Part shown: positions 46,627-57,720 of the stretch, one piece after another
How positions within the stretch are numbered: the stretch's first letter is position 1
Layout: each line of letters begins with the position of its first letter
Program-made: the position numbers and the translations under genes
From: Papaver somniferum
Taxonomy: Eukaryota; Streptophyta; Magnoliopsida; Ranunculales; Papaveraceae
Direction: 5' to 3'
Length of the DNA stretch: 64,000 nucleotides
NCBI RefSeq assembly: GCF_003573695.1
Contig: NC_039360.1
Span: 60,978,815-61,042,814, forward strand
The notes under the pieces: generated by a model
The model's input: the letters and a program-made list of their open reading frames with translations, nothing else
Told to the model about the DNA's origin: nothing
Database searches by the model: none

Positions 46627-47989
46627 AGAGATTGAGAATTGTGAGAAGTATTAGATCTCCCCCCAACAGAATTATTACCAACTGAATTATTAGCTTGCTT
46701 CCTAGTAACCACATTTGGAGCAGTTTTAAATATTTTTCCTTCTGAAGGCTTATTCATGTTTTTAGCTGGCTCCTGCTTACCAGCCACCTCTAGCAAAACA
46801 TTAAATTTACTAGGAGAAGCAAAATCTTTACCACTAGATGAATTTTCTTTTGAAACATTGAGTTTCCTTGCTTTAGTTGCTTTACCAGAAACATCTTTCC
46901 ATTCACCCTCCTCCAAATTTGATAAAACCTGAGCAGTAATTACTTCGGCAGATTCCTCTGTTGTTATTGGAGTTATATTGTGTATAGGAGGACTACCAAC
47001 TTCTAGTAATTTCTCAACAGAAAGTTGTGGGAATTCTTGAGTAGAATCTAAGCTACCACTGAAACACATATTATCTTCATCAATAGTTTCTAGATGCCCA
47101 TTAAATGGAATCAAAACATTGTTACTTACTGCTTCCTGTGAAAATTGTTCTCCTTGAGTATTTTGTTGAGGAGGAGGAAAAATGTCAAAACCCACTGCAG
47201 GTTTAGCTGGAGCTTTCTTAGGAGTATACCTCCAATGTTGTTGAGGTGGTACATCATTTTTTTTTCCTTCTGTGCTTGCTCTCTTCTCTTTATTCTACAT
47301 TCTGCTACATAATGTCCAATCATTTTACAATGATTACAGAATTTTGGAACATTAGATACTCTAATTGCCTGTTCAAATTTACCATACTTTGATTCAATCC
47401 AAACTTTATTTGGATTTTCCTTTGATAAATCAACTTCAACCAAGATACTAGCATAGTATCCAATTTTTTTCTTCAATGTGGTGTCATCAACCCTAATTGG
47501 TCTTCCAATTGCAGTACCCATTGTCATCAAAATATTCTCCTTCCAGTATTCAATGCTCAATCCTGGAAAAACAACCCAAACAAAAGCAGAAGAAGTTTTT
47601 TGAAGCTCTGGTTTGAAATCTCTCTCCCAATATCGGAGTCTAAGAACTTGAGTTTCCACCTCCCAAAAACCTTCATAAATATGTTTCATATCTACACCAT
47701 TCTCTAGCTTGATAATGAAAAAACCTCTACCAATTGGAATAATTTGACATTTACCAATAAGCTTCCATTGTTTTCTCAAGTTTGTTTCAGCAACTATCAA
47801 TTTTAGCTTGACAAGATCTAATCTACTGATTAAACTAAACTTACATTCTTCTAAACTTTCATCAATTGCCACATCAGAAATGAAGACAGTAGCAGAATTA
47901 TTCGGTGGACTCAAATCCTCACCAGATCTGAGATTTCTTGCAATCTCAAAATCCGATTGAGTCTTAAATTTTCCGACATATTAACTTCA
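46623..47989 (-). pseudogene. LINE ORF1: DUF4283-type RNA-binding protein with CCHC knuckle
   Basis: The open frame can be followed from about 47,989. It has a DUF4283-like domain (FSLISRLDLVKLKLIVAET; IPIGRGFFIIKLENG; WVVFPGLSIEYW) and then CNHCKMIGHYVAEC, a C-X2-C-X4-H-X4-C knuckle. These proteins coat LINE RNA. At a run of nine T (plus strand 47,257-47,265) the frame shifts. A low-complexity C-terminal tail then runs in the new frame to the stop at 46,623. A start ATG at 47,979-47,981 is one base out of frame with the rest. Both breaks are single-base changes. Confidence 0.85.
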
Positions 47990-48168
47990 GATTTTAATAC
48001 TAAAAACAATCATTACAATAGGTGATTCACCTGAAGTAATTATCACTAATTATAATCAATGAAACTCACCTGAATTAATGAAGTTGAAGTAGACAAAAAA
48101 TAAAGATCGAGAGAAAATTTTCGCCCGATTCACTCGCCGAGTTGCAGAGCTTGACTACTTCCCCCTTA
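47990..48168 (-). other. LINE 5' untranslated region
   Basis: About 180 bp beginning GGGGGAAGTAGTC on the minus strand. It contains TTCAG/GTGAGTTTC, a donor-like word near 48,070. No other signal is evident. Confidence 0.5.
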
Positions 48169-48931
48169 CGAACAAACCTACGTTTCTAAAAGTATCTACG
48201 AAGTTCATGCTTCGAAAAAAAATTGGGTTTTCATGAAACCTAATAAACAAAACTTTTACTACTGCAACTAGACCATGTCTATTCAAAATTTTGTGTATCT
48301 CTTCCATATTAGGGATTTTTGCTTGTTTCCTAGCAATACCTACGTTTTCTAAAAAAAATTCTTCATGAATCCTACGCATGCTCGCAACTGTGGGTTTTTT
48401 TTTGTTTTTTGAACAACTCATGAATCATAGAACGAAAAGCAATAAAAAAAAATTTGCACTGACCTTTCGCCGGCCGGAAACTGGTCGGACGTTGATCGGC
48501 GCCGGTCCTCCGGAAAATTTTTTCATTCCTTGCTGAACTCGTGAAGATGGTGAAGAGAAGAGGTACACGACAAAAAAATAAATAAAATATTAGGGTTACA
48601 TACCTTTAATATTATTTTTATTTCCAAAACCTAAAACACATGGGTTTCCTCTTTTGGGTTTTGGGCCCACGAATGCTAAACTGACCAAAACCGAGCCTTC
48701 GAGCGTCCAAATCAGCGGTGACTCATCTCTCCATGCTCACGATATGACACACTATCTTGCTATCAGGGTCCTTATCTATGCATTTGCTCGTACATGACAC
48801 CGTTGGGGCAAATCGAGGATTCTGAAACTACCTTTGTATGATTGAGTTCAACCACTGATCTCGTCGACTGAAAATCACCATCTAATGCTTACTGCGGAAC
48901 ATGACTGTCCCTCACTAAGCAGGGGACTTAA
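48169..48931 (+). other. Tat 3' internal DNA right of the LINE, with polypurine tract
   Basis: Collinear with 3,511-4,296. It holds the GGGCCCA motif near 48,663 and ends in GCAGGGGACTTAA (48,919-48,931) against the LTR. No coding sequence. Confidence 0.75.
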
Positions 48932-51768
48932 TGTTGATGGTGGATTTTCAACAAAGGGCAAAACCGTAAAATCATGAGGCATGTTTTTGACACGGCTTTC
49001 AGGCATGCAACGATTCATATTTTACGAAGCCATGATGAATATGTTTCCTGAAAGGCCTCCACTAGCTGAGCGTTCAGTGCCACGCATTTCAACATGTCCT
49101 CTATGTAGAATAACGTAATTGGGCGGTTCTCATTAAGATTGAGAGCAACAACGCCTTCAGAACGTCGGTGACACTCACTGTTCCCTGACTACGTGAGAGA
49201 GACCTGCCTCTACATAGAAGCACGATTGGGCGGTTCTCCGTAGATTGAGAGCAACAACGCCTTCAGGACGTCGGTGACGCTCATTGTTCCCTGACTATGT
49301 AGAGAGACCGTGTATAGATCCAGGCGGTTCTCCGTAGATTGAGAGCAACAACGTCTTCAGGACTTCGGCAACTCGCTGTCTTCTGACTATGCACCTTCGG
49401 AATGGGTATGACGCTTTAACTGGATAATATCTCTTCTGCAATAGATTAATTCTTCCGTGACATTTACCACTGAATTCCCAGAATGATCTATTATTGCTCC
49501 TATTCCATGGTAGAATCCACGGCCTGATCCCATGGAATGGCAATAAACAATTGTATCATCTCGTTATTCTGATTTCATGATCGAATTCACGGCTAATCTC
49601 ATGGAATGATAATACATAATTTGATTATTCTGATTTCATGATCGAATCCACGACTGATCCTATGAATTGATAATATAACAAATACTCATTTTTATTGCTC
49701 AGTTTCATGAATCATTCTCCACTGAAATTCATAAATTAGTAATAAATACTCAACAAATGAGCATCTGGACCATCACCGAGTAAGCCCCACAAAAATGGTG
49801 CAAGTGTACTCGACAATGATGCACGACTGAGCACCCGGATGCACAAACGAGCATTCAAAAATATGGACAGATGAGGAATCCTACGCAAAACAGGAGAAAA
49901 ACAACAAAAAAATAATAAAATAATAAGAGGCGCCAGGGGCCGGGCCCACCAGCCGGCCGACCGTGCCCACCAGCCGGCCGGCCGTGCCCTAGCCGTGGCT
50001 GGTCCCATGCCTCTTCCATTATGCTGAAACTCTCAGTACGGAGACACGGACACCACGACAACACGTGCATGCCTTCTTGACCGACTAGAGTCATCCCTAG
50101 AGCTTGCACAAAGCCGGTCCCGCACGTTTTCATAATTCTGACCTAATTTGCTCAATTGCTCATATTGGGCCCAAACTCTCTCCAACCAACCCGGGGATTG
50201 CTCAAACGACCAAAAGCTGGTCTCGTGATCACCGAGAGTCGGCCCCATGCCCTCTTGGTCGGTCTCCCATCTTTCATACTTAGATTTTATCACCTAATGC
50301 TGAACCCAGCAATATTTCAATAAATGATGAATCCGGCATTTAATCATCATTCTTTCAGCAACTGAGAACCCTGGTGCATGCTCACTCGAGCACTGAGCAC
50401 CACATGGATGCCATATCCCATGTGGTCGGTCCCTCTATCACTCGTGACCTATTTTCAGCGATTCATCAGTTAACAAATAATTGATCTGAAACTAGGGTTT
50501 CAAATAAATGTTCTACGAATCATCATTCGGAGCAAGATTCAAACACTAATGAATTTATGATGGATTCAGCAACCAACATCTGAATTAATCATATAATTTT
50601 TGGTAATCTACCAATATAAAATATTTTATTGGGTCACGTCACCAATAAATATTTCGTCGAATTGAGCAATATTTGCTAAGTTGCTCAAATATTGATCCAG
50701 CTATCAATATTTAATAATATTAGTAATTTGTCGAATTGAGCAATACTTGCTCAGTTGCATGTCAAAATTATCAGTTTTTCAAATTGAGCAATACTTGCTC
50801 AGTTGCTCAAATATTGATCAAATTATCAATATTCAGTAATTTATCAGTAATTCGTCGAATCGAGCAATACTTGCTCAGTTGCTCGAATAATCCATGTATA
50901 TTCAGTAACTCATCAATATTCAACAACTCTTCAAATTTACAATATTTGCTCGGACGAGCAACATTAATACTCATGAATCACTGAGCATTCGTCAATCATG
51001 CTCTATTCAACAAAACTTAGACTCACTGTCTAATCAGTCAATAACTGACTAATTAAAACACGTCTGCCTTGCAGACTCCACAATTTGTGAGACATCAATC
51101 ACGTCACAAATGGGGGGATATCACTTAGGATTTTGGTCTGGCGGTCTACGACACGTGGATTCATCCACGACGAGAAATGTGCGTAAGTTGTGCAAACGGT
51201 TGAAGGAGATAGCAAAGTAGTGGGTGCACGATCAGTCAAGTCTCCACACGACATGGAACTGATTTTAACACGATCTCCCACTTTCCCACTCTTTCACTCA
51301 AGAAACCGTCACACTTACAGGGATCAATGTGTTCATAACTCTGACAATATAAATAAGTCTCTGAATCCATGATTGAGGACATCATCAGCAATCGTCCACA
51401 TAAAATTTCTTGGGTAACTACTCTCAAGAATTCATCAATCCATCAGAGATTATCCAAACTTCACAGTTTACCAATTATTGCAGAAACCTTCAACACATCC
51501 AAAATCTTTGATCATCATTGATTCCACACAATTTTCATCTTCCCTCCTATAGATCAACCCATCTCCCTCTTTGTGACCGAATTGACTCTGGAATGTCCAT
51601 TGACTTGGTTTAGGCCGGAGTCCTACAGATTGATTTCTTGAATCTAAGCACTCCCTTTGCAGTGCATCTGTGTGAGGTTCAGCAGTTTTCTCGGTCGAGG
51701 AGTCTCTGACAACATGCTCGATTCTTCACTTTCCTAAAAAGCCAGCAAACCGTTTTTCCCCATCTATA
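48932..51768 (+). repeat. Right Tat LTR (2,837 bp)
   Basis: It starts TGTTGATGG and ends CATCTATA (others end CTACA). It has lost about 880 bp, including the GC-rich array, relative to the central LTR. It has gained one more unit in the TGAGCAATACTTGCTCA palindrome array (50,737 and 50,785). The TATA box is at 51,348-51,357. The base run that follows, ATCTACAACACTCCC, is Athila gag sequence also present at 60,567. Confidence 0.88.
51348..51357 (+). promoter_or_regulatory. TATA box of the right Tat LTR
   Basis: TATAAATAAG, as at 17,453. It is the uninterrupted form of the site that copia A split in the central LTR. Confidence 0.6.
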
Positions 51769-51770
51769 AT

Positions 51771-52102
51771 CTACAACACTCCCATCACAACCTTTTGTGA
51801 ATCCAAGAGAGCACGTTAATGCAGCCACTCTAAGAAGTGGAAGAAAAACTGAAGAACCACATCAACAAAAAGAGGTTAGTAACGACATCGAAAAGGAAAT
51901 ATAAGAGGAAACCGTCCCAAAGGAAAATCCAACCTAAAACGGCCAACCTAAGGACACGGTTCCCACTTTTACCATACCACCTCCTTTCCCTAGTCGTTTT
52001 TCCAAGTCGAAGAAGCAAGATCAAGACAAGGAGATCATGGATATTTTCAGCAATATATAAATCAACATTCCATTTATTGAGGCCATCAGAACCGTACCCA
52101 GG
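51771..52102 (+). pseudogene. Athila gag C-terminal fragment (left copy)
   Basis: It corresponds to 60,568-60,893. It holds a lysine/proline-rich linker, broken by frameshifts, after the point where Tat DNA entered. It differs from the right copy by scattered substitutions and has no independent start. Confidence 0.65.
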
Positions 52103-52915
52103 TACGCTAAGGTTTTGAAGGATTTGTGTACAAGGAAGGATAGGTTGATTGCTAATGAGATTACTCATATGGGCGAAAGTGCTACAGCTATGTTACTTAA
52201 GAAGATGCCTACAAAGTATGAAGATCCTGGTGGATTCACAGTTCCTGTTACCATTGGTAACCGACGATTCGAGCGTGCTTTGCTTGATTTGGGAGCATCC
52301 ATAAGTGTTATGTCAGCCGGTGTTTATGATTCTTTGAATCTCGGACCTTTAAAAGAGGCAAAGATCACTATTCAATTGGCTAACAAGTCCAATATATATC
52401 CTAAGGGAGTCGTGGAGGATGTGTTAGTTCAAGTGAATTAGTTGATCTTTCCGGTTGATTTCTACACTGTAGATATGCACAATGGAGATAATTGTTCATC
52501 TACTTCGTTACATCTTGGGAGACCATATATGAAAACTGCAAAGACGAAGATTGATGTCGATAGCGGTGCACTCACTATGGAATTTGATAAGGATATTATA
52601 CGGTTCAATATTTTTTAAACCATGTGCTATCCTAGTGATGTTCACTCCGCTTTCTCCATTGATGTTATTGGTTCGTTAGCGCAACAAATGTTTGATTTGA
52701 ATACTGAAGATGAACTTGGAGTTGTGCTACGGAATAGCATTTCTTTGGACGTTCACGGACAGCCGAACCTGGATGTTGAATTAGACAAAGAAATGGTGGA
52801 GATTTGTGGTGCTTTAACAGCACTACAAGAAGCTAAACCGGGTAATATTTCTTATATTTCTTTACCCGTAACTAGTGAGGTTCCATTACCTTCTATTGTA
52901 AGGAACCGAAACTAG
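52103..52915 (+). pseudogene. Athila aspartic protease (left copy)
   Basis: LLDLGASISVMSAGVYDSL carries the retropepsin active site in the D-L-G form common in Athila. The protease cleaves the polyprotein. Two in-frame stops, TAG at 52,439-52,441 and TAA at 52,616-52,618, fall where the right copy has CAA and GAA, so they arose after the copies separated. Downstream the frame reads to 52,915 (VTSEVPLPSIV). Confidence 0.8.
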
Positions 52916-54615
52916 AACTGAAGCCGCTTCCAGATCACTTAAAGTACGCGTACTTGGATGATAAAGAAGAACTTCCGGTGATTATTGCAAAGAACCTCAC
53001 CCCAATACAAGAAGAACGTCTACTTAAGGTTCTGAAAGAGCAGAAAACGGCTATTGGTTGGACAATTGCTGATATCAAAGGCATTAGTCCATCCATGTGC
53101 ATGCATATAATCCTAATAGAAGATGATTTTAACCCTATACATGATGCTCCGTGTAGGATTAACCCCCCAATGAGGGAGGTCGTGAAGAAAGAGATCCTCA
53201 AATTGCTAAGTGTGGGGGTGATTTACCTTATTTCTGACAGCAAATGGGTTAGCCCGATACATGTGGTACCTAAGAAAGCAGGTGTCAATGTTGTTAAAAA
53301 TCAAGATGATGAACTTGTTCCTACAAGAGTTCAAACAGGATGGAGAGTGTGCATAGACTACAAAAATCTTAATGTCGTAACCCGAAAGGATCACTTTCCT
53401 TTTCCTTTCATTGATCAGATGTTAGAGAGGTTAGCGGGACACTCACATTATTGCTTTTTGGACGGTTATTCGGGATACAATCAGATTGTTATTGCACCGG
53501 AGGATCAAGAGAAGAATACTTTCACTTGTCCTTTTGGTACGTTTTCCTATAAACGGATTCCCTTTGGTCTTTGCAATGCGCCTGCCACTTTTCAGAGATG
53601 TATGGTCAGTATATTTTCTAACTACCTGGAACGCATAATTGAGGTATTTATGGATGATTTTAGTGTTTATGGTGATTCATTTGATTTTTGTTTACAAAAT
53701 CTTGAACTTGTGCTTAAAAGATGCATAGACATTAACCTTGTTCTTAATTGGGAAAAATGTCACTTTATGGTAAATCATGGCATAGTGCTTGGTCACATTG
53801 TGTCCTCTCGGGGGCTTGAAGTTGACAAAGCAAAGATAGATTTAATAAGAAACTTACAATATCCCACTTCGATGAGGGAAATTCGTTCTTTTCTTGGTCA
53901 TGCAGGTTTTTACAGGCGGTTTATCAAGGATTTCTCCAAAATCTCAATGTCGATGTGCAAATTATAGCAAAAAGAGGTTATTTTTTATTTCAACAACAAG
54001 TACAAGGAAGCCTTTGATAAATTCAAAGAATTGTTGACAATTGAACCAATTATTAAGTCACCGGATTGGAGTTTACCATTTGAATTAATGTCTGATGCAA
54101 GTGACTATGCAGTTGGAGCCGTTTTGGGTCAAAAAGTAGACAAGCTGTCTCATGTGATTTATTATGCATCTAGGATCCTAAACGATGCACAAATTAATTA
54201 TTCCACCACCGAAAGAATTTTTGGCTATAGTGTTTGCACTAGAAAAATTTAGATCCTATTTAGTGGGTACAAAGGTGATTGTATATTCCGATCATGCAAC
54301 ACTTAGGTACCTATTAAAGAAGAAAGAAGCTAAGCCAAGACTTATACGATGGATTATACTACTGCAAGAATTTGATTATGAAATAAAGGATAAAAGAGGT
54401 GTTGAAAATGTTGTTGATCATCTTAGTAGACTTGTTGTTTCCGAAGAAGAACTTCCTTTACAAGATCGTTTTCCAGACGAACAACTTTTCTCAATTGAAG
54501 ATTCAACACCTTGGTACGCGGATATAGTGAACTACTTGGTTACAAGACAAATACCTAGTACAATCTCTAATTTTCTAAAGCTTAAGCTTAAGAAAATAGG
54601 CAAGCAGTATGTGTG
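52916..54615 (+). pseudogene. Athila reverse transcriptase and RNase H
   Basis: The RT frame 52,954-53,967 shows CRINPPMREVVKKEI, SKWVSPIHVVPKKAG, GWRVCIDYKNLN, YCFLDGYSGYNQIVIAPED, PFGLCNAPATFQRCM and the catalytic FMDDFSVYG (about 53,647). A TAG at 53,965 interrupts the connection. RNase H follows with SDASDYAVGAVLGQ, a frameshift near 54,215 at the conserved TTE, then [10 protein letters not shown] and VVDHLSRLV. The catalytic acidic residues are otherwise readable. Together these enzymes would copy the element RNA to DNA. Confidence 0.88.
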
Positions 54616-55725
54616 GGATGAGCCCAACTTGTGGAAATACGGTTCTGATCAAATCATCCGCAGGTGTGTACCTAATTCTGAATTTCTATCTATTCTTACT
54701 TTTTGTCATACTTATGCATGTGTTAGTCAATTTGGTTCTAAACGTACCGCTTTCAAAGTACTTGAAAGTGGATTTTATTGGCTACCCTATTTTAGGATGC
54801 ATATATTTTTTGCAAATCTTGTGATAGATGTCAAAGAACGGGCAATATAGGTGCTCGAAATCAAATGCCACTCACACCAATTCTTGCTGTTGAAGTATTT
54901 GATGTGTGGGGAATTGATTTTATTGGTCCTTTTGTCAATTATAATGGGTGGAAGCTAAAGCCACCCCTACTAATGATTCTCAAGTTTTTTGTGAGTTTGT
55001 GAAGGAATATATTTTTATCTAGACATGGTACACCAAGAGTGGTTATCAGTGACGGAGGCTCACATTTTCAGAAATCCTTCCATGCTTTACTCAAGAAGTA
55101 AAACATAACACACAAGGTTGGTACGCCGTACCACCCACAAACTAGTGGGCAAGCCGAAATCTCGAATCGTGAGATTAAATCCATTCTTGAGAAAACCATG
55201 AACACTACACGGAAAGATTAGAGTTATAGGCTTAATGATGCACTTTGGGCATATAGAACGGCGTAAAAAACACTGATTGGTATGTCTCCATATCGATTGT
55301 TTTATGGCAAATCTTGTCATCTTCCGGTTGAACTTAAGGACAAGGCATATTGGGCGATAAAGATGTGCAACATGGATTATGACAATGCGGGGAAACAAAA
55401 GAAGTTACAACTTAACGAGCTAGAGGAGATACGTAATGATGCTTACGAGAGTTCTCGTATATATAAGGAGAAGACAAAACTTTCCCATGACAGAATGATT
55501 TCTCGAAAGAGTTTTGTTGTGGGTCAAAAAGTTCTTTTATTTAATACTCGTCTTCGATTATTTCCTGGGAAGCGAAGGTCCAGATGGATCGGACCGTATG
55601 TTGTTACTAATGTTTTTCCTTTATGGTACAGTTGAGATTACTAGTACAAAAAATGGAATAACCGTCAAAGTAAACGGCAATAGATTGAAGCCTTATTATG
55701 AAAACTTCTTTAAAGATAATGTATA
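54616..55725 (+). pseudogene. Athila integrase
   Basis: The zinc-binding part is readable in pieces. The first histidine ([11 protein letters not shown]) is present, but the second is a glutamine (VSQFG where relatives have GHFG). [14 protein letters not shown] is intact in the next frame (about 54,812). Catalytic residues D, D, E appear in VWGIDFIGPF, VISDGGSHF and [12 protein letters not shown]. Around 54,950 some 50-60 nt are missing just after the first aspartate, with a frameshift. Further stops occur at 55,098, 55,219 and 55,264. The C-terminal GPY-type part ends NRLKPYYENFFKDN at 55,725. Inactive. Confidence 0.82.
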
Positions 55726-57720
55726 AGTAACGAGACTTCAAGATTCACTCCCTCTGGAGGAGTAGCATCACTGGAATGGCAAGTCGGGTTGAGGACATTA
55801 AACTAAGCGCTAAATGGGAGGCAACCCATCGGTTTTGTATCTCTATCTTTTTTTTTTTAGTTTTCTTAGTTTTTCATATCATATCTTGCATTCCCATCTT
55901 ATATTTTACAAGTCCTATATCTATAATGAAAGTTTTGACGAATTCTCGTCAGAAAATTCTAACTGCGCACTTGTCACGAAAATAGCTCTCGAGACTTCAT
56001 ACGGAGTCTGATTTGAGTGGTTGACCCCAACTTTTAAAGAGGACAAACTCACCTTTCTTTTACAAAGAGAAAATCTGAATTGGACTCTGTTAAGTTGGAG
56101 CGATAGGCCTGGACATTTGATCTTCTGTGTTTTTACCGAACTTTTTCAGATTGCATATCAGTCAGTCCAGAGGCCATAAAAGTCATACCATTTTTCGAAA
56201 CACTGTTCCCTTTTGAGACCTTATATAAATGACGTAGGAGAACAACTTTCGTTTAGGATGTTTTTCCTAGTTCCTTACGCATTGGTACTGTTTTCGAGTT
56301 TTTTAGGGCTGTTATGTCAGAAATCAGAATTTTCGGTTTTGAACATTGAGGACAATGTTGAGTTTAAGTGTGGGGGAGCATTTAGTATCTACTATTTGCA
56401 TATACACATAATAATAATAATACTCTTTTATTTCTTGCATTCTTGTGACTTCATCTTTTGGAGTTAATTATGAGCTATTTTGGATGACACTCTAAACCTT
56501 TTTAAGGTTGAAACAGTTCTTACGGCTATAGATTGAGTTCCATTTTATGATTTCACAATCCTTAAATATATACGTTCATAATTGAATGTGAAACTAAGTT
56601 ATGGTAGTCATTTGAAAGATTCATCCTCACAATTAATTATTACTGAATCATTTTCTTTTTATTTTTGCAGTTTATGTTTCTCTAAAAGTGATTTGGTGGG
56701 ATCTTGATACTACCGCGGATGTTGTAGCAAGGTAATCATTGGTTGAGTATATAAAATCCCCAAAGACAATTGTCTTACACTCATAAAGAGTGAGACGAAA
56801 AAAAAAACATTTATATAAGGCTCCTCTTCATTTATCGACACTTGGATAACAATATGTGTGAAACGTTGTCCCCGTCTCCGTCGCCTAAGCAAGCGTGGAA
56901 CGCAGGATCCAAGGAAACTATGACGTATTTGCTGAAAAGGAACATGCTCTTAGATCATCTAATCATGTAGTCGATGAAACAAAAACCATATCATCATTAT
57001 ATAGCAAGTCAAAAAAGACTATTGATGAGGTTCTTGACACTTGGGTGGCAGTATGCGTGAAACGTTGTCTCTGTCTCCGTCGCCTAAGCAAGCGTGGAAC
57101 GCAGGATCCAAGGCAGCTATCGCATACTTGTTAAAAAGCAAACATGCTCTTAGAGTATCTAATCATGTGGTCAAGTTAAATGGGTGCTTCTCTCAACTAT
57201 TGCGCTATAAATAAGAATCCTTTGACGACATTCATACAAGTGTTGTGAGTAACATCTTTCGCTTAAGTTAACATTTGTACACTTCACTTTTCCATCTCCA
57301 TTTTCTTATCTATCCACATGATTTCAGTATGCGAGTGTTGTGATAAACGTTGCAACAAGTACGATGACTATCTTAGTGGAGTTTTGCAATCAGGTTGAAT
57401 GTCACACGCAAGTAATTGCTTATGTGTGTTGATTGGAATGTATATGGGATGTTTGTATCTAAAGAACATATGCAAGTTAATTATTTGTCTTTCTACTTTG
57501 TTTCTATCCTTGATGGTTCTTCCAAGGAGAGAAATAGGAGTAGGTTTTGTGGGTATACCTCTTGTAAGCCCTCACGAGACTATAACTCGTCCACTAGGGA
57601 CACCTAGGGGTTTAATGGCCTGTTATTCAGGCTAAGAGTAACCGTATCCTCACGACATGGATTTTTTGGATTTAGTATTAGTTTGCTCGAGGACTAGAAA
57701 AATATAATTGTGAGGGAATT
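55726..57720 (+). other. Athila 3' non-coding region
   Basis: About 2 kb without credible genes. Landmarks: GAGGACATTAAACTAAGCGC then GGGAGGCAACCCAT (55,789-55,828); ACATTGAGGACAATGTTGAG then AAGTGTGGGGGAGC (56,343-56,378); a 199-bp duplication (56,840-57,180); GGTTTTGTGGGTATACC (57,543); and CTCGAGGACTAG with a polypurine tract TTGTGAGGGAATT beside the LTR. Element Z has the same landmarks in the same order. Confidence 0.65.
56840..57180 (+). repeat. Direct duplication, 199-bp spacing
   Basis: GTGAAACGTTGTC, TCGCCTAAGCAAGCGTGG and AACGCAGGATCCAAGG occur in both units (TCGCCTAAGC at 56,881 and 57,080). Each unit ends with ACATGCTCTTAGA and TCTAATCATGT. The units differ by small changes. Confidence 0.75.

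Larger units (their letters stand above)
42378..48168 (-). mobile_element. L1-type LINE with RNase H, nearly full length
   Basis: It is flanked by CGAACAAACCT at 42,367-42,377 and 48,169-48,179; the repeat extends to 14 bp with one mismatch. On the minus strand it begins GGGGGAAGTAG and ends in a short poly-A (T run, 42,377-42,386). It encodes ORF1 (RNA binding) and ORF2 (endonuclease, RT, zinc finger, RNase H). The paralogous Tat copy at 3,501-3,530 shows the same site without the element. Confidence 0.93.

Noticed and set aside
48060..48080. Donor-like word in the LINE 5' untranslated region as evidence of an intron
   Set aside because: Only one half of a splice pair is convincing, and LINE RNA must remain unspliced to be copied.
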